DNA of 64,000 nt, from NCBI GenBank assembly GCA_017354895.1, contig CP071497.1, forward strand, positions 682,001 through 746,000. Direction: 5' to 3'. Source of the DNA: Podospora comata. Lineage: Eukaryota; Ascomycota; Sordariomycetes; Sordariales; Podosporaceae. The translations under genes and the position numbers were made by a program. Under the pieces are notes generated by a model that saw only the letters and a list, made by a program, of their open reading frames with translations, made no database searches and was not told the origin of the DNA. Below, one piece after another: positions 58,643 to 64,000 of this stretch; the stretch's first letter is position 1; every line of letters begins with the position of its first letter.

Positions 58643-60856
58643 ACTGGATTTCTCAGGCTGTTCGTTGCTCTGATTTAAAATATGTTAGTTATCAGTAAGT
58701 ACGAAGTTGTTGCAAACAACTGCTAGGACCATTAAATCGAATAAGCTTGCGACAAGGCCTTGATTTCTGCCCTCACTCTTTACATTCATCTGGAAGGGTC
58801 CAGGGAGGAATCACCCCTTATCGAAATACCGCGCTTGTTTGGTGTTGTTTGACCGGGGAGCAATGTCAGTTCACGGCGCAGACGCTCCCTCGCGCGCCTC
58901 AGTTGTGCGAGGGTGTAACATTACCACCACAGATGTGCATTCCGGTTTACAAACAAGGATGGAGCCGAGGATGAGAGGTAGTAACGGGTGAAGTAAGTAG
59001 AAATCTTGAGCGATAAGCTTGAGCTGTTGAGCTTGCTGATGCGGACAATGGAAAGCTTCAATTGGCATTCCAGGATCTCACCTGAGGCTGCGGTTGCAGA
59101 AGACAGGGAGGGATGCTTTGCAGAATGCAAGACTGACGCTGAAAAGCATTGTGCTAGTGTGGAGTCTAATTTGGTGTTGGTGTTGGTTGGGTCTCCCAGG
59201 AGCCTACAGTCCATGAGAAGAACCAACATGATGAACACCGGAAATATTCTTGTGATGAGGAGATTCAAGAACATCTCCAAAAAGAACTGGTCCGTGCTGT
59301 GTGGTTGGAATATGTGGAGTAAGGCAATTCAGGCTTGGTGGGGTTTGATCTTGCGTGCCGCAGAACCGCTCTGTTTTCCTCGATTCTTTGCTGCCTACAC
59401 CATGTCACAAGAAATCCATTGTCAGCTTCCTCTTTCAACCTGGTGCCGACCTTTTGCCCACAAAGATACGAACGACAGAGAAACATCAACGAGAAAGGCT
59501 ATTTGTACCACCATCAGCCTGCATCACGAGTCGGTCCGCGTCCTGATGCTTCAGCCCTAAACGATGCTCTGGGTGGCCAGATGCCATCCGATAAAGAGCT
59601 GGTTCGATAAACCCTTCCCACCTAGGACAACTGGCTGGGCTCGTACACTGGCACGGGAAGCTTACCGCATACATAAAACCAAGATTTTGATGGCAATGGG
59701 TGTTGGGATGGCACCACCACCATGGAAACACCATCTCGAGGCTCCGAACTGCCGCCAGCCGCGGGCGCTAAATGCACCCCTTCTTGGCAGGTCAGTGTGC
59801 GCTAATTGACCAACCTCTCTACGGCGTTGGATTTTGCCGTTGCGCCAACACTCGAGACATGAAGACCACCACGATTGAGATGCGTCAATCTTCCCCGCGA
59901 TGCAACTTGCCAAAATCGCCGAGGTCCTACACAAGCCAGATCGGCTTACACAGAATGCACCCCTTCAGCACTCTCAGCAGGCGATTCCGGTGTTTTATTC
60001 GAACCAGCTTGCGAAGGTCCGTCGCAGGATGTTGCTGTTTGGGGGCGCTCCGGGGGCGGCTCAGCAAAATTGAGCACCAAGGCCGTCGTGATACTTATCT
60101 CGTGTGTGTCGGTTCTCTCCGGACCCGGCCGCGAGACAGTGGTCCTATGATTCTCTTCAGACACCTTCAACATTACCGCCCCCGTTATCTCAATGGCAAT
60201 GCACCCATCTAGCTCCGTGCATGCACTCTCTTGGTGTGCCGGCTTCCAGCCCGGATCTGGCGATCGCCCAAAGGGTGTCATGCAGCCCAGAGGCTGAGCT
60301 CAGCATGCCCCCGTCGTGATTGGGCTGCTTGTCCTGATGACGGGGAAGGTCGCAAGGCTCCCTGGCACGCCCACCGTGGTGCTCAGTTTCGTCCCCTGCG
60401 GCATCCATCGTCGCTGTGCCAAGGTTGCAACAAGCGGCGCGGTTGTGTGGTGCTCTCCAGACCACAGCCCACATGTACGCAAGCTTTCAGCAGCAAAAAT
60501 CATTTCACACATGCGACTCTGCGGCCAACGTCGCCGATACATCTCGACCACACTCACGTCTCCCTCTCTCGCCTTGTGCTTGCCTGCCTGCCTGCTTGCT
60601 TGCTTGTTGCTTGCCGGTCTTTTCGCTCCTCCCCCGCCTTCCCGCAGCTCTCTCCGACCCCAGGCTGCCATCCCGATACCCGAAAGAGCTGTTGCTGATG
60701 TGCAACCAAACCACTTCGAGAGCGTCAAGCCAACCTCCTGCTGTGCCCCATGCGGCCCAGCGCCTGACGACCCTCCAACTCTTCTCCTTTGTTTGAGATA
60801 CCCATTTGCCGCTTTCTCTGTCCGTGTTTATACCGTCCCAGGCGCTGCTTGTCAGC
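58643..60856. other. Intergenic, upstream of the NRPS-like gene
   Basis: About 2.2 kb without a supported gene. It includes a TGCC/TGCT simple repeat (about 60577-60614) close to the NRPS-like start. Overlapping frames on both strands at 58920-59560 have no domain. Confidence 0.4.
60577..60614. repeat. TGCC/TGCT tetranucleotide run
   Basis: A short run of TGCC then TGCT units about 245 bp before the NRPS-like ATG. Simple-sequence repeat, probably in the promoter or leader. Confidence 0.7.
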
Positions 60857-63800
60857 ATGGCCTCCCCCCAGAGGTTTGCCCCTCCGCGCATCGATGCCTC
60901 GACTTCCTGGTTAATGCTCGAAGACGAACCCCTCGAAGCGCGTTTGCTCAGCGTGGTTGCTCAGGTCTTGCGAATCGACACGGCAACACTGCGGATACAG
61001 GCCTCCTTCAGAGAGTTGGGAGGTGACGAACAGAGCGCCTCTGCGCTAAGACAGGCTTGCCTGGATGCTGGGATGGATATTGCTGTGGACGACATTCTTC
61101 GATGTTCGACCCTCGCCGAGTTACAGACATGCATAACGCCATGCACCACGCCAGCGCGGAACATCGACAATGAACTCGACGATGCCCCATTTTTTGCCCT
61201 TCCTGACGTCGACAGCCACAACAATATTATGGCGCAAGATGATGGCGGGGCTCATTCGCGCAAGCCAAGCCAGGCGAGCCAGGCCAGTTCGGTGACAGTG
61301 GGGAAGCAGAGAACGGAACTCGAACAAGCGCTTGGGATACAACCAGAGATTGGGAGGATGGCCACGGTAAGGCCAAAAGCTGGATTGTTGGAGGGCAAGC
61401 TGGTGGCTCTTCTCACCCTCGCTTCCATGCAGAAAGAGAAGACAGATTCCTCGCCGATCGACCTCATTCCACAGTCACACGCCCTCTTTGCCGGTACCCA
61501 GGTTGCCAACTTACGGCAAGCAGCCGAGTCGACTCTGGAGCCCGACGCCGTGCCAGACTTGTGGATTGTGTTGGACGGAATGCCCATGACAGACTCTGGC
61601 GACGTGGACGAGAGACGGTTGCGAACATGGGCCCAGAACATCAATGAGGATGTCCACCACCAGGCTCTCAGCTTGGAGCTTCAAGAAACATTGCAAGCCC
61701 CAGAATCGGGCATGGAAAAGACACTGCAGAGGCTGGTCAGCAAAATACTGGATGTCCCACAGAGTCAGATTGGCGTCAATTTCTCCTTCTCGCAATTGGG
61801 CGGGGATGAGATGACAGCTATGGAACTCGCTGCTCGATGCAAACATGAGTCCATATATATCCACGCTTCCGAAGCCCTCGGATCAACAACACTGTCCGAG
61901 TTGGCAGCCATTGCAGCAACCCGGGGCGGGCTGGCTCACAAATGGGACGAGGAGACATCGGACGTCTTTGATCTATCACCAATGCAGCACTTGTACTTCC
62001 AGACCTCGATGGGCGGTGATCTCAAGCGGAGAGTTGGCATTGAAGGGAGCTACCGCTACAACCAGAGCTTCCTCTTGCGGTTCAAGAAACACTTCAGCTT
62101 TGTCGATATCTCCGCCGCCGTCGAGGCAATCGTTGGGCACCACCCCATGCTCCGCGCGCGCTTCGGCCGGGGATTGCATGGGTGGGTGCAAAGGGCGCTG
62201 CCCGAGGTGCCGGGCTCATACACGATATCTCAAAACACCATCCGATCCGAGAAGGAAGCCGAGGAAATTATCGCCAAGACGCAAATATCCATCAACGTCG
62301 AGACAGGACCGGTGTTTGCAGTTGACTGCTTCACAACCCAGGATGAGCAGCAGTGGATTTACTTGGCCGCCCACCACCTTGCGGTCGATGTTCCATCCTG
62401 GCGCACCATTATCCATGATTTGGACGAGCTCCTCGTGAACGGTAGTCTGCTGTCACAAAGGTCAATGCCATTCCACAAGTGGGTTGACATGCAGAAAGCT
62501 GACGCCAGTGGCCCGGACCCAAGGGAGCTGCTCCCCTTCCCAGTCCAACCCGGCGATTATGCCTATTGGGGCCTCCAAGATGCCGCCAACACATATGGCG
62601 ATGCTGTCGAGGTCGGCTTCTCGCTTAGCCACGAACTTACCTCGATACTCCAAACGTCATGCAACCAAGTATTCCAGACAGATTCCGTTGACATTTACCT
62701 TGCCGCCCTCATGCTGTCTTTCGCCCAGACCTTCCACGACCGATCTGTGCCAGCCATTTGGAACCAAGAGCACGGGAGAGACCCCCTAAACCCTGATGTC
62801 GATATCTCCGAGACAGTGGGGTGGGTCAGTTCCCTTTGCCCCATTGGCCAAAAGGTCGAGAGCGGGGACGACTTCATCACGGTTCTTCGCCACCTGAAAG
62901 ATATAAGAAGAAATATTCCAGGACGAGGGATACAGTACTTTGGGTCGCGCTTCTACCACTACAACAAGGCCGATATCGTCGCTAACGACTGGCCATTTGA
63001 GATCATATTTCGTTACGCCGGTTCTATGCAGCATCTGGAAAGGGATGATGGCGTCCTAGAGCAACTTCCGATTCCCGGCCGGTCACTGGGCTCAAGAACC
63101 TCCGACATTGGAGCCGACGTGGGCCGCATTGCAATGTTTGAGGTTGACGCTGTGGTCGATCAAGGGATGGCGAGGGTGAAATTTCTCTACAGCAAACATT
63201 CCACAGACCAGACTCGGATATCACAGTGGATACACAACTACGAGCATCTGTTGCTGGAGGCTATTGGACGACTCAGGTACCACCCGCAGGAACTGACCTT
63301 GACCGACGTGCCGCATCTAGATGTTACATATGAGGGCTTGCAAACCTTTAACAAGGAACGGCTCTTGACACTCAACCTTCCCAGCGTCCGCGATGTCGAG
63401 ACCATTTACCCAGTCACCGCTGTCCAGCAGAGCATCCTGATCAGCCAGGCCTTGAGACCCGATACGTGCTATGTTCATGCAATTTACGAGTTTGCGTCCC
63501 CTAATGGTGACCCCATCGATATTTCGAGGATATGCACAGCCTGGCAACAAGTCACCATGAGACATGCGGCACTGAGGACCGTGTTTACCGAGAGCGTCAG
63601 CGAAACAGGCCTCTGGGACAAGGTGATACTGCGCCGAGCGTCTCCTGAAATGTTGTTCATCGACACAGCGCCCGCTGAAGATCCAGTGTACGAGCTCAGC
63701 AACCTCCCTAACCTCCGACCTTCAGATAGCAAGCCTCTCCATAGGCTGACAGTCTGCAAGGCGCCCACAAGGACTTTGGTGAAGCTGGATATCAGCACTG

Positions 63801-64000
63801 CTCTTTGTGATGTGAGTTTGGGCACCCATTCAAGTGCCGGCCATGGCCTGATACTGACCCGGTCAACAGTCCATTAGCATTCACCTTCTCCTTCATGACT
63901 TGCGACGAGTGTACGCCACCGAGAGGGCCATCATGGAACCAGAGCAGTTTCAATATCCCGATTACCTTTTTTTCCTCAAAAATGTCCGGCAAGAAAGCAG
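60857..64000 (+). CDS. NRPS-like protein, degenerate: T-A(C-terminal remnant)-T-E-C..., 3' end outside window
   Basis: Exon 1 is 60857-63811 (985 codons); the intron 63812-63869 joins in phase to an exon running off the window. Domains by residue: carrier T1 (about 15-85), the C-terminal subdomain of an adenylation domain (about 170-265; PDLWIVLDGMPM then TDSGDVDE), T2 (about 280-350), an epimerisation-type domain (about 365-815; HHLAVDVPSW at 506 and NQEHGRD) and the start of a condensation domain (from about 855). Departures from the active pattern: T1 reads LGGDE (Glu58) and T2 reads LGGDE (Glu318) where LGGDS is required for phosphopantetheine. The A10 lysine is Asp249. The condensation HHxxxDG-equivalent reads STALCDS (Thr981). 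The large N-terminal adenylation part is absent. The frame stays fully open, so this is not an ordinary dead gene. The protein may be a repurposed scaffold or an early-stage relic. Confidence 0.85.

Noticed and set aside
58920-59560. Overlapping open frames on both strands
   Set aside because: No conserved domain on either strand; one lacks an ATG for much of its length. Not enough support for a gene.
1-64000. tRNA or rRNA genes
   Set aside because: No convincing A/B-box pair or rRNA-like segment was noticed by eye; a tRNA scan would settle this.
21029-64000. One biosynthetic gene cluster including laccase, oxidoreductase and NRPS-like gene
   Set aside because: The genes lie many kilobases apart with unrelated genes between; no shared pathway can be argued.

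Overview
The window is chromosomal DNA of a filamentous ascomycete. Introns are short (about 45-65 nt) GT-AG introns with CTAAC/CTGAC-type branch sites. Start contexts are fungal, and the gene families (psi-factor oxygenase, ascomycete laccase, subgroup-C chitinase, LysM protein, HET domain, NACHT-WD40 receptor) are typical of Pezizomycotina. Sordariomycetes, perhaps Sordariales, is my inference from the laccase type and the HNWD-like receptor; nothing here fixes the species.

Layout. 0-6.6 kb: a DUF2235 hydrolase-like gene (minus, cut by the window start, with a 15-nt micro-exon) diverges from a psi-factor-producing oxygenase whose P450 half has lost its heme-ligand cysteine. 6.6-9.0 kb: AT-richer sequence without genes. 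9.0-13.3 kb: an NLR-type receptor gene (minus) encoding RelA/SpoT-like, NACHT and nine near-identical 42-residue WD40 repeats, with one nonsense codon in the first WD repeat. 14.1-15.5 kb: a divergently placed CorA-like membrane protein. 15.9-17.6 kb: a possible solo LTR and a decayed BTB/POZ gene. 18.1-20.3 kb: two lineage-specific proteins. 21.0-23.1 kb: a secreted laccase. 23.1-30.9 kb: almost 8 kb with no convincing gene. 30.9-34.3 kb: a small membrane protein, a SurE-like secreted phosphatase and a small secreted protein. 35.5-37.7 kb: a dynamin-like GTPase pseudogene. 38.2-46.9 kb: a chitin-related block made of a LysM-CBM18-GH18-Hce2 chitinase, a DUF7136 secreted protein and a five-LysM secreted protein. 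47.6-50.7 kb: an MDR oxidoreductase and an NPP1-type (NLP) secreted protein. 52.3-58.6 kb: a membrane-anchored unknown, a trypsin-fold 'GDSGSW' protein and a HET-domain protein. 60.9 kb to the end: the 5' part of an NRPS-like gene.

How the genes fit together. Much of the window is accessory: immune-receptor and incompatibility-type genes (the RelA/SpoT NLR, HET, the GDSGSW protease-like protein, decayed BTB and dynamin genes) and chitin or effector genes. The two most unusual items are the RelA/SpoT-NACHT-WD40 receptor and the NRPS-like protein. In the latter both carrier domains have Glu in place of the phosphopantetheine serine, the adenylation domain is reduced to a C-terminal remnant with its A10 lysine changed, and the following condensation domain lacks its catalytic His, while the epimerase-type domain between them keeps HHxxxD.

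Exon boundaries were placed by eye from splice consensus, reading-frame continuity and remembered family patterns. No alignment or database search was run.
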